Shown piece after piece: positions 17,661-30,211 of a stretch of 64,000 nt of DNA. The stretch comes from Vibrio sinaloensis DSM 21326 (lineage in GTDB: Bacteria; Pseudomonadota; Gammaproteobacteria; Enterobacterales; Vibrionaceae). How positions within the stretch are numbered: the stretch's first letter is position 1; each line of letters begins with the position of its first letter. The DNA lies in assembly GCF_000189275.1 (NCBI RefSeq), contig NZ_AEVT01000067.1, positions 1 to 64,000 of the forward strand, written 5' to 3'. The notes beneath the pieces were generated by a model, which did no database searches, was not told where the DNA came from, and saw nothing but the letters and a program-made list of their open reading frames with translations. Made by a program: the position numbers and the translations under genes.

Positions 17661-19142
17661 ATGTCTAACACAATCACATTAGCGACATTACTTGCACCTT
17701 GGGTTGATTTAGCTGCCAATCCATTTGGCCGTTTGCCGGTATCTCAATTGGAACTTGATAGTCGTAAGGTCACGCCAGGAGCAACCTTTGTGGCCGTTCA
17801 AGGCCATGCTGTTGATGGCAGAAAGTTCATTGCTTCAGCAATCGATAAGGGGGCGGCCGCGGTTGTTGCTCAAGAGAGTAGCGAGCACCCTCATGGCTCG
17901 ATTGAAGTGCAGGCGGGCATACCTGTTGTGTACATTGAGAGTCTTGATAGTCAGTTATCTGCGCTTGCAGAGCGTTTGTATCCGCTGCAATCGATGAAGC
18001 TGATCGGTGTGACAGGGACGAACGGTAAAACCACGATTACGCAGATCATCGCGCAATGGCTTGGATTAGTTGAGAAAAGAGCTGCGGTGTTAGGAACGGC
18101 GGGGAATGGCTTCTTAGATGCTCTACAGCCGGCGGTGAATACCACGGGCAGTGCGATTGAAATTCAACAAACATTAGCCGCGCTAGAGCAACAGAGCGCC
18201 GACTATACTGCGATGGAGATCTCTTCGCATGGTCTGGTGCAAGGGCGGGTAAAAACGCTGCCATTCGCTGTCTCTGTCTTTACTAACCTAAGTCGCGACC
18301 ACCTCGACTATCACGGTACGATGGAAGAGTACGAGCAAGCCAAGCTAACTCTTTTCACTGAACATAAAACGGCACATGCGGTCATCAATGTGGATGATCC
18401 AGTTGGTGCACGTTGGGCATCGACGTTAGCAAATTCAGTTCAAGTCTCTCTAAAAACACTTGATGCGGATAATGCCATTTATGCCTCTCAAGTCGACTAC
18501 TCTGAATCTGGTATTTCACTCTCTTTCTCTGGAATGTATGGGGATGGCAAACTTGACGTCCCATTGATTGGCGAGTTTAACGCAAACAATGTCCTGGTCG
18601 CGTTGGCTACTCTGCTTACTTTGGGAATTGATAAGCAACGTCTAGTCGAAACGGCCTCTCAGCTTACTCCTGTTATTGGCCGAATGGAGCTATTCCAAAC
18701 ACCTTCAAAGGCCAAAGTCGTTGTTGATTACGCTCATACGCCAGATGCGTTGGAAAAAGCCTTACTTGCACTTCGAGTTCATTGTAAAGGCAAGCTATGG
18801 GTAATCTTTGGTTGCGGTGGAGACCGTGATGTTGGAAAGAGACCGATGATGGCCGAAATTGGTGAACGCCTAGCTGATAAAGTCATTATTGCCGATGATA
18901 ATCCACGCAGTGAAGACCCCGCTAGGATTGTTGAAGATATGCTAGCCGGTATGTCTCAGCCTGATTTAGCCAGCGTGGAGCATGACCGCTTTAACGCTTT
19001 GCAGTTCGCACTCAGTCAAAGCCAAGCTCAAGATATCATCCTGCTTGCTGGTAAAGGGCATGAGGATTATCAGGTATTAGCGAACGAAACGATCCACTAC
19101 TCAGATCGTGAGTCGGCGCAGCAATTGTTGGAGCTTATTTAA
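17661..19142 (+). CDS. murE: MurE, UDP-MurNAc-Ala-Glu:meso-diaminopimelate ligase
   Basis: A 493-residue cytoplasmic ligase that adds the third residue of the stem peptide. P-loop TGTNGKTT lies at 118-125. The DNPR motif (in [11 protein letters not shown]) is the signature for meso-diaminopimelate rather than lysine. Its TAA overlaps the murF ATG by one base. Confidence 0.98.
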   Translation: MSNTITLATLLAPWVDLAANPFGRLPVSQLELDSRKVTPGATFVAVQGHAVDGRKFIASAIDKGAAAVVAQESSEHPHGSIEVQAGIPVVYIESLDSQLSALAERLYPLQSMKLIGVTGTNGKTTITQIIAQWLGLVEKRAAVLGTAGNGFLDALQPAVNTTGSAIEIQQTLAALEQQSADYTAMEISSHGLVQGRVKTLPFAVSVFTNLSRDHLDYHGTMEEYEQAKLTLFTEHKTAHAVINVDDPVGARWASTLANSVQVSLKTLDADNAIYASQVDYSESGISLSFSGMYGDGKLDVPLIGEFNANNVLVALATLLTLGIDKQRLVETASQLTPVIGRMELFQTPSKAKVVVDYAHTPDALEKALLALRVHCKGKLWVIFGCGGDRDVGKRPMMAEIGERLADKVIIADDNPRSEDPARIVEDMLAGMSQPDLASVEHDRFNALQFALSQSQAQDIILLAGKGHEDYQVLANETIHYSDRESAQQLLELI

Positions 19143-20500
19143 TGATTAACATGATGTTGTCTCAGTTGGCTGAATACTTGGATGGCCAGCTTATTGGTCA
19201 AGATGTCGCTATCGAACAAGTGTCGACGGATACTCGGACGATTGAACCGGGATCTTTGTTTGTGGCGTTGGTCGGTGAGCGGTTTGATGCGCATGACTTT
19301 GCCAGTAACGCTGTGGAAGCGGGAGCCAGTGCGCTACTAGTAAGCAAAGCACTAGATTGTTCAACGCCTCAGCTATTAGTCGATGATACCAAACTGGCGC
19401 TCGGAAAAATTGGTCAATTTGTTCATCAATTGTGCCAAACACCGACCGTAGCGATCACTGGTAGCTGCGGAAAAACTACGGTAAAAGAGATGGTTGCCAG
19501 CATTATGATGAATAAAGGTCAGGTGCTATTTACTGCGGGCAACTTTAACAATGATATCGGTGTTCCATTAACCTTGCTGCGTTCTACACCAGAAGATGAC
19601 TTTGCTGTTATTGAGCTTGGGGCAAATCATATTGGTGAAATTGCGTACACCACTCAACTCGTCCAGCCTGATATCGCTATGGTAAATAATGTGGCTGCAG
19701 CACATTTAGAAGGCTTTGGTTCAATCGATGGTGTTAAACAGGCGAAAGGTGAAATCTATCAAGGCTTAAAACCAGGCTCAGTTGCAATTGTGAATCTCGA
19801 TAGTCATGGCGGTGAATATTGGCAGCAGGTGCTGGCTGATAAGCGTGTAGTTCATTTCTCAGTTTCAGATGACAGTGCAGACTTTTTCGCTCGTAACATT
19901 ACCATGAGCACCGCTGGTGAAGCGTCATTTGAGTTAGTATCGAGGCAAGGTACATTTAGTGTTGAGCTTGGCATTATTGGTCAGCACAACGTTGCCAATG
20001 CGCTTGCCGCCAGTGCACTTGCTTTTGAACTCGGAGCCACGATTGAAATGGTTCAGTCGGGGTTAAAGCACTTGGCTAAAGTAAAAGGTCGTGTGGAGTC
20101 AGTATCACTGACAGACAAGATAACTCTGATCGACGACAGTTATAATGCAAGCGTTCCCGCGATGAAAGCTGCCGCCGATTTGCTCAGCAGTTTTGGCGGA
20201 GTGCGTTGGCTTATTTTAGGTAATATGGCCGAGTTAGGTGATGAAAGCCTTGCACTTCACCGTCAAGTCGGGGAACATGCTGCCCCATTCAAATTTGAAC
20301 ACGTGCTGACTTTTGGTGCTGATGCAAAAGCGATTAGCGAGCAATGCCAAGGTAAGCACTTTGATACTCATGAAAGTATGATTGAGTTTATTAAGCAGCA
20401 GCTAGCTAATCACAATGGCGCACAAACTTTACTTGTGAAAGGTGCCAATAGTGCAGGAATGAGTAAAATTGCTGCTGCTTTAAAGGAGATGTATACATGA
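19142..20500 (+). CDS. murF: MurF, D-Ala-D-Ala adding ligase
   Basis: A 452-residue Mur ligase with P-loop GSCGKTT. It adds the D-Ala-D-Ala dipeptide to UDP-MurNAc-tripeptide. The ATG at 19142 overlaps the murE stop, and the gene ends in an ATGA overlap with mraY, so the three are translationally coupled. Confidence 0.97.
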   Translation: MINMMLSQLAEYLDGQLIGQDVAIEQVSTDTRTIEPGSLFVALVGERFDAHDFASNAVEAGASALLVSKALDCSTPQLLVDDTKLALGKIGQFVHQLCQTPTVAITGSCGKTTVKEMVASIMMNKGQVLFTAGNFNNDIGVPLTLLRSTPEDDFAVIELGANHIGEIAYTTQLVQPDIAMVNNVAAAHLEGFGSIDGVKQAKGEIYQGLKPGSVAIVNLDSHGGEYWQQVLADKRVVHFSVSDDSADFFARNITMSTAGEASFELVSRQGTFSVELGIIGQHNVANALAASALAFELGATIEMVQSGLKHLAKVKGRVESVSLTDKITLIDDSYNASVPAMKAAADLLSSFGGVRWLILGNMAELGDESLALHRQVGEHAAPFKFEHVLTFGADAKAISEQCQGKHFDTHESMIEFIKQQLANHNGAQTLLVKGANSAGMSKIAAALKEMYT

Positions 20501-21579
20501 TCATTTGGCTTGCCGAGCTGCTACAGCCATATTTTTCATTCTTCCGTTTATTCGAATACCTATCGTTTCGAGCGATTGTCAGCGTACTGACTGCATTAGG
20601 TATCTCGTTATGGATGGGGCCGAAGATGATTCGTCGTCTGCAAATGTTGCAGATTGGCCAAGTCGTTCGAAACGAAGGACCAGAGTCACACTTTAGTAAA
20701 CGTGGTACGCCAACTATGGGCGGTATTATGATTTTGACTGCGATTGTGACGACAGTTTTGCTTTGGTCTGATCTCACCAACCCCTACGTTTGGGCGGTAT
20801 TGACCGTGTTAATCGGCTATGGTGCTGTGGGTTTCGTTGATGATTACCGTAAAGTGGTTCGCAAAAACACCGACGGTCTTATCGCGCGTTGGAAATACTT
20901 TTGGCAATCAGCAATTGCACTGGTTGTCGCTTTCGCACTCTATGCGCATGGTAAAGACACTTCAGCGACGCAACTGGTTGTGCCTTTCTTTAAGGACATC
21001 ATGCCGCAGCTTGGCTTAATGTACATTGTTCTTACGTATTTTGTGATTGTCGGAACCAGTAATGCGGTCAACCTAACCGATGGGCTTGATGGGTTAGCCA
21101 TTATGCCAACGGTATTGGTTGCGGCTGGGTTTGCTGCCATCGCTTGGGCAACGGGCAATGTCAATTTTGCCGATTATCTTCATATTCCTTATGTTCCACA
21201 TGCCTCTGAATTGGTCGTGGTATGTACCGCAATTGTTGGGGCTGGGTTAGGCTTCTTGTGGTTCAACACTTACCCTGCGCAAGTCTTTATGGGGGATGTT
21301 GGCTCGCTCGCATTAGGTGGTGCTCTGGGCACAATCGCGGTTCTCGTTCGTCAAGAATTTGTATTGGTGATCATGGGCGGTGTGTTTGTAATGGAAACCT
21401 TGTCTGTCATTCTGCAGGTTGGATCTTACAAGCTGCGTGGTCAACGTATCTTCCGTATGGCACCTATTCATCATCATTACGAGTTAAAAGGTTGGCCGGA
21501 GCCGCGGGTTATCGTGCGTTTTTGGATCATCTCAATCGTACTTGTTCTTGTTGGTCTAGCGACACTAAAAGTGCGTTAA
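20497..21579 (+). CDS. mraY: MraY, phospho-MurNAc-pentapeptide translocase (lipid I synthase)
   Basis: A 360-residue polytopic membrane enzyme. Seen: FVDDYRK and [10 protein letters not shown], carrying the Mg-binding aspartates, and the [15 protein letters not shown] loop near the C-terminus. It joins UDP-MurNAc-pentapeptide to undecaprenyl phosphate on the inner face of the membrane. Confidence 0.98.
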   Translation: MIIWLAELLQPYFSFFRLFEYLSFRAIVSVLTALGISLWMGPKMIRRLQMLQIGQVVRNEGPESHFSKRGTPTMGGIMILTAIVTTVLLWSDLTNPYVWAVLTVLIGYGAVGFVDDYRKVVRKNTDGLIARWKYFWQSAIALVVAFALYAHGKDTSATQLVVPFFKDIMPQLGLMYIVLTYFVIVGTSNAVNLTDGLDGLAIMPTVLVAAGFAAIAWATGNVNFADYLHIPYVPHASELVVVCTAIVGAGLGFLWFNTYPAQVFMGDVGSLALGGALGTIAVLVRQEFVLVIMGGVFVMETLSVILQVGSYKLRGQRIFRMAPIHHHYELKGWPEPRVIVRFWIISIVLVLVGLATLKVR

Positions 21580-21592
21580 GGATAATGAAGTT

Positions 21593-22918
21593 ATGACCAT
21601 GGATCGTTGGCAAAGTATTCATAGCGTCGTTGTAGTAGGGCTCGGTATTACCGGGCTCTCTGTCGTTAAATACCTAGCAAAATTACCTTATGATTTGACC
21701 ATAAAAGTGATTGATACCCGTGATAATCCTCCCGGACAAGAGGCGTTGCCTTCGGGCGTCAAATTGCATAGCGGGAGCTGGAATCAAGCTTGGTTGTTCG
21801 AGGCTGATCTTGTAGTGGCTAATCCGGGGATTGCACTTGCGACACCAGAGATTCAAAAGACTCTAGAGGCTGGAGTTGCTGTTGTCGGTGATATTGAGTT
21901 GTTTGCATGGCAGGTCGATAAACCAGTGATCGCGATTACTGGCTCTAATGGCAAAAGTACCGTAACAGACCTTGCAGGCGTGGTCGCTAAGGCGGCAGGT
22001 TTACAAGTGGGGGTTGGGGGTAATATTGGCGTGCCTGCCCTTGAGTTACTAGAGCAACCCGCAGACCTATATGTGTTAGAGCTTTCAAGTTTTCAATTGG
22101 AAACCACCTCTTCGTTAAACCTCAAAGCCGCAGCATTTCTTAACCTGTCTGAAGACCATATGGATCGTTATGACGGGATGGAGGGCTACCGACAAGCTAA
22201 GCTACGGATTTTTGAACACGCTGAATCGTGTATTGTTAATGCCCAAGATAAAGCGACATATCCAGAGCATTTCAAAGGTGAGCTGGTTGAGTTCAGTTTA
22301 ACCGACAAGACTCAGTTTTCTGTTCAAGTTCAGCAAAATCGTGAGTACCTATGTCAAGATAACTTACCGATATTGGCGACAGATGAGCTCACCCTAGTGG
22401 GGCGACATAACGTGGCTAACGCTTTGGTTGTACTCGCATTACTTGATTGTGTGGGAATCGATGTCAGTCAAGGTTTGTCAGCCTTGAAGTCTTACAACGG
22501 TTTGACACATCGTTGCCAGATTGTTGCGGATAATCACGGAGTTAAATGGGTCAATGACTCAAAGGCGACCAATGTTGCGAGTACGCTAGCAGCATTATCC
22601 GGATTAACTCTGACAGGAAAATTGTATTTGCTTGTTGGCGGGGTCGGTAAAGGCGCAGATTTCTCCGAGCTTGCCCCAGTATTGGCCAAGTTGAATGTAC
22701 AGTTGTGCTGCTTTGGAGAAGATGGCGCGCAGTTTATGGCGCTTCATCCAAGTGCAAAGCAATTCACTCATATGCAAGAAATCGTGGAGTGGGCTAAGCC
22801 GCAATTGACTACTGGAGACATGGTCCTGCTCTCTCCGGCATGCGCAAGCTTTGATCAGTTTAATAATTTTATGGCTCGTGGTGACGCCTTTACTCAACTA
22901 GCAAGGCGCTACGCCTAG
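21593..22918 (+). CDS. murD: MurD, UDP-MurNAc-alanine:D-glutamate ligase
   Basis: A 441-residue Mur ligase with P-loop TGSNGKST and the HRCQ and NDSKATN motifs. It adds D-Glu to the stem peptide. A second in-frame ATG lies at 21599; the first has AAGGA upstream at slightly long spacing. Confidence 0.97.
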   Translation: MTMDRWQSIHSVVVVGLGITGLSVVKYLAKLPYDLTIKVIDTRDNPPGQEALPSGVKLHSGSWNQAWLFEADLVVANPGIALATPEIQKTLEAGVAVVGDIELFAWQVDKPVIAITGSNGKSTVTDLAGVVAKAAGLQVGVGGNIGVPALELLEQPADLYVLELSSFQLETTSSLNLKAAAFLNLSEDHMDRYDGMEGYRQAKLRIFEHAESCIVNAQDKATYPEHFKGELVEFSLTDKTQFSVQVQQNREYLCQDNLPILATDELTLVGRHNVANALVVLALLDCVGIDVSQGLSALKSYNGLTHRCQIVADNHGVKWVNDSKATNVASTLAALSGLTLTGKLYLLVGGVGKGADFSELAPVLAKLNVQLCCFGEDGAQFMALHPSAKQFTHMQEIVEWAKPQLTTGDMVLLSPACASFDQFNNFMARGDAFTQLARRYA

Positions 22919-22957
22919 TCTAGACAAGTTAAGTGACCTAGATAACCTAGAGATACG

Positions 22958-24157
22958 ATGCAGATTAAGAATATTTTCGCCAGTATAAAAAGTTGGATTA
23001 CCACCGCTTCCCCCGATGCACTGTATGATCGGCAATTAGTGTGGATCTCTCTCGGTTTGATGTTAACGGGGTTAGTGATGGTGACTTCGGCGTCGTTCCC
23101 TATCAGTTCGCGTCTCACGGACCAGCCTTTCCACTTTATGTTTCGCCATGCAATCTTTCTGTTCTTAGCGCTTGGCGTTGCGAGTGTGGTTATTCAAATT
23201 CCGCTCGAGAAGTGGCTTAGATTCAGTATGGCTCTATTGCTGGTCTCCGTTGGCTTACTGTTTGTGGTATTAGTCGCGGGTAAGTCGGTTAATGGTGCTT
23301 CGCGTTGGATTCCCTTAGGTTTATTCAACTTGCAGCCTGCTGAGGTGGCCAAGCTATCGTTGTTTATCTTTATGTCTGGTTATCTGGTCCGGAAAAGTGA
23401 CGAAGTACGCTCCAGTTTCTTTGGCGGTTTTATTAAACCCATTATTGTTTTTGCTACGTTAGCAGTATTGCTGTTACTCCAACCGGACTTGGGGACTGTT
23501 GTGGTAATGTTGGTGACCTTGTTTGGCATGCTGTTCATTGCTGGCGCCAAGATCACTCAGTTCTTAGCATTGATGGTTGTCGGGCTGGCATCGGTTGCGG
23601 CACTGATTTACTTTGAACCTTATCGCTGGCGCCGTGTTACTTCGTTCGCTGATCCATGGGAAGACCCATTTGGTAGTGGCTATCAGTTAACCCAATCTTT
23701 AATGGCATTTGGTCGTGGTGAATGGTTTGGTCAAGGGTTAGGTAACTCGATACAAAAGTTGGAGTACCTTCCAGAAGCTCACACTGACTTTGTATTCGCG
23801 GTATTGGCAGAAGAGCTTGGGTTTGTTGGGGTTGTGCTAGCGCTTGTGCTTATCTTTAGCTTGGTGATTAAAGCGATCCTGATTGGCCGAAAAGCTTTTG
23901 AGCATGAGCAAGTATTTGGTGGTTACCTAGCGTTTGCTATCGGTATCTGGTTTGCGTTTCAAACGCTAATCAATGTCGGAGCCGCTGCTGGCATGGTACC
24001 GACTAAAGGTTTAACTCTGCCGCTAATCAGCTATGGTGGTTCGAGTCTTATCGTGATGTCTGTCGCGGTATCTATTTTATTGCGAATCGATCATGAGTGT
24101 CGATTAGTGGATGTTGATCAAACAGAGCAACAGTTAGAAACAGATGAAAAAGAATAA
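22958..24157 (+). CDS. ftsW: FtsW, SEDS-family septal glycosyltransferase
   Basis: A 399-residue polytopic protein (about ten helices). SEDS landmarks are [17 protein letters not shown] and the C-terminal [11 protein letters not shown]. It polymerizes septal glycan with FtsI. It overlaps murG by 14 nt. Confidence 0.97.
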   Translation: MQIKNIFASIKSWITTASPDALYDRQLVWISLGLMLTGLVMVTSASFPISSRLTDQPFHFMFRHAIFLFLALGVASVVIQIPLEKWLRFSMALLLVSVGLLFVVLVAGKSVNGASRWIPLGLFNLQPAEVAKLSLFIFMSGYLVRKSDEVRSSFFGGFIKPIIVFATLAVLLLLQPDLGTVVVMLVTLFGMLFIAGAKITQFLALMVVGLASVAALIYFEPYRWRRVTSFADPWEDPFGSGYQLTQSLMAFGRGEWFGQGLGNSIQKLEYLPEAHTDFVFAVLAEELGFVGVVLALVLIFSLVIKAILIGRKAFEHEQVFGGYLAFAIGIWFAFQTLINVGAAAGMVPTKGLTLPLISYGGSSLIVMSVAVSILLRIDHECRLVDVDQTEQQLETDEKE

Positions 24158-25205
24158 ACGATTGATGGTGATGGCCGGTGGTACCGGTGGTCATGTATTC
24201 CCAGGTTTGGCGGTGGCAAAACAACTTCAATCTGAAGGGTGGGAAATTCGCTGGCTGGGTACGGCAGATCGTATGGAAGCTGACTTAGTTCCCAAACATG
24301 GTATTGAGATCGACTTTATCAAGGTAAAAGGTCTACGAGGTCAAGGTATTGGCCGTTTGGTTAAAGCACCATTTCAGATCATTAATGCCATCATGCAGGC
24401 GAGAGCGCACATGAAGCATTGGCAGCCGGATGCCGTCCTTGGTATGGGAGGCTACGTCAGTGGCCCTGGTGGTGTTGCTGCTTGGCTATTGGGTATTCCT
24501 GTTGTGCTGCACGAGCAAAATGCGGTGGCGGGTTTAACCAACCAGTGGTTATCAAAAATTGCTAAGAAGGTATTCCAAGCCTTCCCAGGTGCATTTCCGG
24601 CAGCACAAGTTGTGGGAAATCCCGTGCGGGAAGATGTCGTTGCAATCCCTAACCCAGAACAGAGGCTGTCAGGACGAAGTGGTGATATTCGAGTCTTAGT
24701 GATGGGGGGCAGTCAAGGTGCACAAATCCTGAATAAAACGTTGCCCGAAACCTTAGCTAAACTAGGAGACGGTTACCAAATTCGCCATCAAGCGGGTAAG
24801 AATAATCACGCCGCAGTTGCCAGCGCGTATCACCAACATGGTATCGAGCAGGCGCAAGTGGTCGAATTTATTGATGACGTGGCAGAAGCTTATCAGTGGG
24901 CTGATTTATTGGTCTGTCGATCTGGCGCGTTAACCGTATCTGAGGTATCGGCAGCGGGTGTCGGTTCTATTTTTGTTCCATTTATGCATAAAGATAGGCA
25001 GCAAGCCCTAAATGCCGATCACTTGGTTGACTGTGGCGCGGCGAAGATGATCGAGCAACCTGACCTGACTGCCGACAAATTAGCACAAGAGATTCAAACA
25101 TTAGATCGCCAGACTTTACTCACTATGGCGACCAACGCTCGCAGCGCAGCTAAGTTAGACGCAGACAAAGTTGTCGCGCAAGCTATCACGCTACTGGCGA
25201 AGTAA
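24144..25205 (+). CDS. murG: MurG, lipid II synthase
   Basis: A 353-residue GT-B glycosyltransferase. The N-terminal glycine-rich loop [10 protein letters not shown] and the second loop [11 protein letters not shown] are clear. It adds GlcNAc to lipid I at the inner face of the membrane. Confidence 0.98.
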   Translation: MKKNKRLMVMAGGTGGHVFPGLAVAKQLQSEGWEIRWLGTADRMEADLVPKHGIEIDFIKVKGLRGQGIGRLVKAPFQIINAIMQARAHMKHWQPDAVLGMGGYVSGPGGVAAWLLGIPVVLHEQNAVAGLTNQWLSKIAKKVFQAFPGAFPAAQVVGNPVREDVVAIPNPEQRLSGRSGDIRVLVMGGSQGAQILNKTLPETLAKLGDGYQIRHQAGKNNHAAVASAYHQHGIEQAQVVEFIDDVAEAYQWADLLVCRSGALTVSEVSAAGVGSIFVPFMHKDRQQALNADHLVDCGAAKMIEQPDLTADKLAQEIQTLDRQTLLTMATNARSAAKLDADKVVAQAITLLAK

Positions 25206-25217
25206 CGAGAAACATTC

Positions 25218-26678
25218 ATGACAGTTCAACATACTCAAAATTTAGCTCAGATTAGAGCAATGGTGCCGGAAATGCGCCGCGTTAAATGCATTCACTTTAT
25301 CGGTATTGGTGGTGCAGGGATGAGCGGTATTGCAGAAGTACTTCTCAATGAAGGCTATCAAATTTCAGGGTCAGACATCGCTGAAAATCCGGTGACAGAG
25401 CGGCTTACTCAAAAGGGTGCAACCGTCTATATCGGTCATGCGGAGCAAAATGTCGCCCAGGCGAGCGTTGTTGTCGTGTCTACTGCGATCAATGAAGAAA
25501 ACCCAGAGATAGTTGCTGCTCGTGCTGCGCGTATTCCTGTGGTTCGTCGTGCTGAAATGCTGGCAGAGCTCATGCGTTTTCGCCACGGAATTGCTGTCGC
25601 AGGCACTCATGGTAAAACCACCACAACAGCGCTAGTCACGCAAATTTATTCCGAAGCTGGCTTAGATCCAACTTTTGTTAATGGTGGCTTAGTCAAAAGT
25701 GCTGGTACAAACGCTCGACTAGGCTCAAGCCGCATATTGATCGCTGAAGCGGATGAAAGCGATGCTTCTTTCTTGCATTTGCAGCCAATGGTTAGCATCG
25801 TGACTAACATCGAAGCGGATCATATGGACACCTATGGCGGTGACTTTGAGACCTTAAAACAGACTTTCATCGATTTCTTACACAATTTGCCGTTTTATGG
25901 TCAAGCTATTGTTTGTATTGACGATCCAGTTGTTCGAGAATTGGTACCTAAAATCAGCCGCCAGGTCATTACCTATGGTTTTGCTGAAGATGCGGATGTC
26001 CGTATCGACAATTATCGCCAAGAAGGCCAGCAAGGTAAGTTTACGGTTATTCGTCAAGGTAAAGCTGACCTAGACATTACCTTAAATATTCCGGGTCGAC
26101 ACAATGCTTTGAACGCGTCAGCAGCCATTGCTGTTGCCACAGAAGATGATATTGCCGACGAAGCCATCCTTAATGCAATGGCGGGAACTCAAGGTACTGG
26201 ACGCCGCTTTGACCATCTAGGTGAGTTTGATACGGGCAATGGTGCGGTCATGTTAGTTGATGACTATGGTCACCACCCAACGGAAGTCGATGTGACGATT
26301 CAGGCAGCGCGCAATGGCTGGGAAGATAAGCGTTTGGTTATGATTTTCCAACCTCACCGCTACAGCCGAACACGTGATTTGTATGACGACTTTGCTAACG
26401 TGCTAGAACAAGTTGATGTGCTGATCTTGCTAGATGTTTACTCAGCGGGCGAAAAGCCCATTCCTGGTGCCGATGGTCGAGCGTTATGCCGCACCATCCG
26501 TGGACGCGGTAAACTCGACCCGATTTTCGTACCAGACAGCCAAGCCCTACCTGCTGTTTTAGCGAACGTTTTGCAAGACGGTGATCTGGTCTTAACTCAA
26601 GGGGCGGGTGACGTTGGTAAAGTGGCTAAACAGTTGGCTGCTTTTGAGCTTAATATCGATAAGATGCTTCAAGCTTAA
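25218..26678 (+). CDS. murC: MurC, UDP-MurNAc:L-alanine ligase
   Basis: A 486-residue Mur ligase that adds the first stem residue. [13 protein letters not shown] lies at the N-terminus and the P-loop is GTHGKTTTT. In enterics ddlB follows; here 185 bp of non-coding DNA follow and then ftsQ, so D-Ala-D-Ala ligase must be encoded elsewhere. Confidence 0.98.
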   Translation: MTVQHTQNLAQIRAMVPEMRRVKCIHFIGIGGAGMSGIAEVLLNEGYQISGSDIAENPVTERLTQKGATVYIGHAEQNVAQASVVVVSTAINEENPEIVAARAARIPVVRRAEMLAELMRFRHGIAVAGTHGKTTTTALVTQIYSEAGLDPTFVNGGLVKSAGTNARLGSSRILIAEADESDASFLHLQPMVSIVTNIEADHMDTYGGDFETLKQTFIDFLHNLPFYGQAIVCIDDPVVRELVPKISRQVITYGFAEDADVRIDNYRQEGQQGKFTVIRQGKADLDITLNIPGRHNALNASAAIAVATEDDIADEAILNAMAGTQGTGRRFDHLGEFDTGNGAVMLVDDYGHHPTEVDVTIQAARNGWEDKRLVMIFQPHRYSRTRDLYDDFANVLEQVDVLILLDVYSAGEKPIPGADGRALCRTIRGRGKLDPIFVPDSQALPAVLANVLQDGDLVLTQGAGDVGKVAKQLAAFELNIDKMLQA

Positions 26679-26749
26679 TAATAAAGTCAGGTTTTTGGGA
26701 ATTTGACACACTTATTGCATTTTAAGTGGTGATTTCTCAATAACAGTGT

Positions 26750-26777
26750 TTGATACTTTTGATCTCACCAGTATAAT
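26750..26777 (+). promoter_or_regulatory. Internal promoter for ftsQ-ftsA-ftsZ
   Basis: TTGATA (26750-26755), 16 bp, perfect TATAAT (26772-26777). This is the best promoter match inside the dcw cluster and sits in its only sizeable gap. A consensus TTGACA at 26703-26708 upstream has no good -10 partner. Confidence 0.7.
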
Positions 26778-26863
26778 CCGGAGGTTAAAGTAAGTGCTTT
26801 TGCCTCCTGTATACGAAATGGATGGGGAATAGAATAGCGAGCTAATGGCAAGGACTATGGACT

Positions 26864-27646
26864 TTGATTAAAAGTGCTTTTAATGAAGGCCCTCGTTTAA
26901 CTTCTAATCCACTAGTTAGAAAGCACGCCGTAGGCGGTTGCTTCTTGCTGGTGGTCTTATTGTTAATAGGCTCTCTTCTCTACTCAACGATTTCCTGGAT
27001 GTGGGACGACCAACGTCTTCCACTATCGAAAATCGTCCTTCAAGGAGATTTACACTACGTATCTGCCAATGATGTGCAAAAGGCGTTTGCTGGTTTAGAG
27101 CATGTCGGCACCTTTATGTCGCAAGACGTTTCGGTATTACAAGACGTAGCGGAGTCAATTCCTTGGGTATCACATGCCTCAATTCGTAAGCAATGGCCTG
27201 ATACGGTCAAAGTGTTCTTAACAGAACACCAAGTTGAAGCGATTTGGAATGGCAATGCATTACTTAACAACTCTGGCCAAGTATTTAACGGTGATCTCGG
27301 ACAGGTCGATGATGGGCGGGTTAAGCTCTATGGACCAGAAGGCTCCAGTATCGAGGTTTTGACTGTTTGGCGAGAGTGGGAGCCTAAGTTTGAGAACTTG
27401 CAACTATCTATTACTTCGTTAGTGTTGAACGATCGAAGGGCTTGGCAAGTGATTCTCGACAATGGTATTCGCTTGGAGCTTGGTAAAGAATCTCTCCAAG
27501 AACGAATCGAGCGTTTTTTTGCGTTGTATAAGAATTTAGGTGACGCCACCCAAAGGGTGAGTTACATAGACCTCAGGTATGATACGGGAGCATCCGTTGG
27601 ATGGTTCCCTGAACAAGACTTAGAACAAGAGAATACAGATGACTAA
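26864..27646 (+). CDS. ftsQ: FtsQ, bitopic division protein with POTRA domain
   Basis: A 260-residue protein with one membrane helix (about 26-47), a POTRA domain (SKIVLQGDLHYVSANDVQ onward) and the FtsQ domain. The start is TTG at 26864, with AAGGA 9 nt upstream. The only stop-free codons upstream in frame are six, none of them ATG, and the first in-frame ATG downstream falls at the end of the membrane helix, so a non-ATG start is required. The gene overlaps ftsA by 8 nt. Confidence 0.93.
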   Translation: MIKSAFNEGPRLTSNPLVRKHAVGGCFLLVVLLLIGSLLYSTISWMWDDQRLPLSKIVLQGDLHYVSANDVQKAFAGLEHVGTFMSQDVSVLQDVAESIPWVSHASIRKQWPDTVKVFLTEHQVEAIWNGNALLNNSGQVFNGDLGQVDDGRVKLYGPEGSSIEVLTVWREWEPKFENLQLSITSLVLNDRRAWQVILDNGIRLELGKESLQERIERFFALYKNLGDATQRVSYIDLRYDTGASVGWFPEQDLEQENTDD

Positions 27647-28901
27647 GACCGCAGATGACAACATTATTGTTGGTCTTGATATAGGCACTGCAACCGTATC
27701 GGCTCTAGTCGGCGAAGTTTTGCCTGATGGTCAAATCAATATTATTGGTGCCGGTAGCAGTCCATCTCGAGGGATGGATAAAGGTGGAGTTAACGATCTT
27801 GAATCGGTGGTTAAATCGGTTCAAAGAGCGGTTGATCAAGCAGAGCTGATGGCAGAGTGCCAGATCAGCAATGTGTTCATCTCAATTTCTGGTCGTCATA
27901 TCGCTAGCCGAATTGAAAAAGGCATGGGGACTATCTCTGATGAAGAGGTGTCTCAAGAAGATATGGATCGTGCTATCCATACGGCGAAGTCGATCAAAAT
28001 TGGTGACGAACAGCGCATTTTGCATGTTATTCCGCAGGAATTTACCATTGATTACCAAGAAGGAATCAAAAATCCACTAGGTTTATCAGGAGTACGTATG
28101 GAAGTTAGCGTGCACCTGATCTCTTGTCACAATGACATGGCAAGAAACATTATCAAAGCGGTAGAGCGTTGTGGACTAAAAGTTGAGCACTTGGTTTACT
28201 CTGGTCTGGCGTCAAGTAATGCGGTAATCACTGAAGATGAACGAGAGCTGGGCGTCTGTGTTGTAGATATCGGCGCAGGCACTATGGATGTCTCTATTTG
28301 GACTGGTGGTGCGCTTCGCCACACAGAAGTGTTTTCCTATGCGGGAAATGCTGTGACCAGTGATATCGCATTCGCTTTTGGCACACCTGTGAGTGATGCT
28401 GAAGAAATTAAGGTGAAATATGGCTGTGCTCTTAGCGAGCTGGTCAGCAAGGACGATACGGTTAACGTCCCTAGTGTCGGTGGGCGACCATCAAGAAGCT
28501 TGCAAAGACAAACATTGTCTGAGGTGATTGAGCCTCGTTATACTGAGCTTATGGGGTTGGTTAACCAAACTATCGATAACGTTCAAGAGAAGCTACGTGA
28601 TGAGGGTATTAAGCATCATTTGGCGGCGGGTGTCGTTTTGACTGGCGGCGCTGCGCAAATTGAAGGATTGGTAGAGTGTGCGGAACGAGTATTCCGCAAC
28701 CAAGTTAGAGTTGGCAAGCCTTTAGAGGTTAGCGGTCTAACGGATTACGTTAAAGAGCCGTATCATTCTACGGCAGTTGGTTTACTTCATTATGCTCGTG
28801 ATAGTCAAATTAACGAAGAAACTGAATACAGCGAACCTACTCGCTCTTCAGTAACGGGGTTATTTGATCGCTTGCGTAATTGGATACAAAAAGAGTTTTA
28901 A
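27639..28901 (+). CDS. ftsA: FtsA, actin-like FtsZ tether
   Basis: A 420-residue actin-fold ATPase. GLDIGTATVSALVGE and VDIGAGTMDVSIW are the phosphate loops, and VVLTGGAAQIEG is the adenosine motif. The C-terminal amphipathic helix (FDRLRNWIQKEF) binds the membrane and links FtsZ filaments to it. Confidence 0.98.
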   Translation: MTKTADDNIIVGLDIGTATVSALVGEVLPDGQINIIGAGSSPSRGMDKGGVNDLESVVKSVQRAVDQAELMAECQISNVFISISGRHIASRIEKGMGTISDEEVSQEDMDRAIHTAKSIKIGDEQRILHVIPQEFTIDYQEGIKNPLGLSGVRMEVSVHLISCHNDMARNIIKAVERCGLKVEHLVYSGLASSNAVITEDERELGVCVVDIGAGTMDVSIWTGGALRHTEVFSYAGNAVTSDIAFAFGTPVSDAEEIKVKYGCALSELVSKDDTVNVPSVGGRPSRSLQRQTLSEVIEPRYTELMGLVNQTIDNVQEKLRDEGIKHHLAAGVVLTGGAAQIEGLVECAERVFRNQVRVGKPLEVSGLTDYVKEPYHSTAVGLLHYARDSQINEETEYSEPTRSSVTGLFDRLRNWIQKEF

Positions 28902-28931
28902 CCTGAGCAGCAGGAAAAACGGAGATAACAC

Positions 28932-30164
28932 ATGTTTGAACCGATGATGGAAATGTCTGACGACGCGGTAATTAAAGTCGTTGGGGTTGGTGGCGGTGGC
29001 GGTAATGCCGTTGAACACATGGTACGTGAGTCCATCGAAGGTGTTGAGTTTATTAGTATTAATACTGATGCTCAGGCGCTTCGTAAAACCAGTGTGAGTA
29101 GCGTTATTCAGATTGGTGGCGATATGACCAAAGGGCTTGGTGCGGGTGCAAACCCACAAGTAGGTCGTGACGCAGCTCTCGAAGATCGCGATAGAATTAA
29201 AGAAGAGCTCGATGGTGCCGATATGGTATTTATCGCAGCTGGTATGGGTGGCGGTACTGGTACTGGTGCAGCTCCTGTTATTGCTGAAGTGGCAAAAGAG
29301 CTCGGTATTCTTACTGTTGCTGTTGTAACTAAGCCATTCAGCTTTGAAGGTAAAAAGCGACTTGCTTTTGCTGAGCAGGGTATTGAAGAGCTTTCTAAGC
29401 ACGTGGATTCATTAATTACGATTCCAAATGAAAAGCTTCTAAAAGTACTTGGCCGTGGCATTACATTGCTGGAAGCCTTTGCTAGCGCGAATGATGTACT
29501 GAAAAACGCAGTCCAAGGTATCGCTGAACTGATTACTCGTCCGGGTATGATCAACGTCGACTTTGCCGATGTTCGTACAGTGATGTCGGAAATGGGGCAC
29601 GCAATGATGGGTAGCGGTGTAGCTAAAGGCGAAGACCGTGCCGAAGAAGCGGCAGAGATGGCAATTTCTAGCCCATTGCTAGAAGATATCGACCTTGCTG
29701 GAGCCCGTGGTGTTCTTGTTAACATCACTGCTGGTTTAGATATGCGTCTAGACGAGTTTGAAACTGTAGGTAATACAGTGAAAGCTTTCGCTTCTGACAA
29801 TGCAACCGTTGTTATTGGTACATCACTAGACCCTGATATGGCGGATGAAATCCGAGTAACAGTGGTTGCAACTGGTATTGGTAACGAAAGAAAACCTGAT
29901 ATCACGCTAGTTGCTGGCGGTAAGGCGAAAGTAGCTCCAGTTGCTCAGCCACAAACTCAACCACAAGCGGCACCTGCTCCTCAAGCAAGCGTCAATAAAG
30001 TGGAAGAAAAACCGGCACCAACTTTGCAAGAAAAACCACAGCCAGCTCAGCAACCGGCAAGCGCGCCGACAAGTTCAGCGTCAGGTCAGAGTGCTGTACC
30101 TAAAGCTGATAAAGAAAGTGGTTACCTAGATATCCCGGCTTTCTTACGTCGCCAAGCTGACTAA
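28932..30164 (+). CDS. ftsZ: FtsZ, tubulin-like division GTPase
   Basis: A 410-residue tubulin homologue. The GTP signature GGGTGTG is at 106-112. A Q/P/A-rich disordered linker (about 317-395) leads to the conserved C-terminal peptide [11 protein letters not shown] that binds FtsA and ZipA. It assembles the Z ring. GGAG lies 8 nt before the start. Confidence 0.99.
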   Translation: MFEPMMEMSDDAVIKVVGVGGGGGNAVEHMVRESIEGVEFISINTDAQALRKTSVSSVIQIGGDMTKGLGAGANPQVGRDAALEDRDRIKEELDGADMVFIAAGMGGGTGTGAAPVIAEVAKELGILTVAVVTKPFSFEGKKRLAFAEQGIEELSKHVDSLITIPNEKLLKVLGRGITLLEAFASANDVLKNAVQGIAELITRPGMINVDFADVRTVMSEMGHAMMGSGVAKGEDRAEEAAEMAISSPLLEDIDLAGARGVLVNITAGLDMRLDEFETVGNTVKAFASDNATVVIGTSLDPDMADEIRVTVVATGIGNERKPDITLVAGGKAKVAPVAQPQTQPQAAPAPQASVNKVEEKPAPTLQEKPQPAQQPASAPTSSASGQSAVPKADKESGYLDIPAFLRRQAD

Positions 30165-30180
30165 TCAATCACCACATAAT

Positions 30181-30208
30181 TTGACAGTGTTCAAAATTGT
30201 GGTAGGAT
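30181..30208 (+). promoter_or_regulatory. Promoter of lpxC
   Basis: Perfect TTGACA (30181-30186), 16 bp, TAGGAT (30203-30208), located 17 nt past the ftsZ stop. lpxC can thus be expressed apart from the dcw cluster. Confidence 0.7.
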
Positions 30209-30211
30209 ACG

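Noticed and set aside
29108..29905. 265-codon minus-strand ORF inside ftsZ
   Set aside because: It is a shadow of the biased codon use of ftsZ; the translation is Ser/Pro/Thr-rich low complexity.
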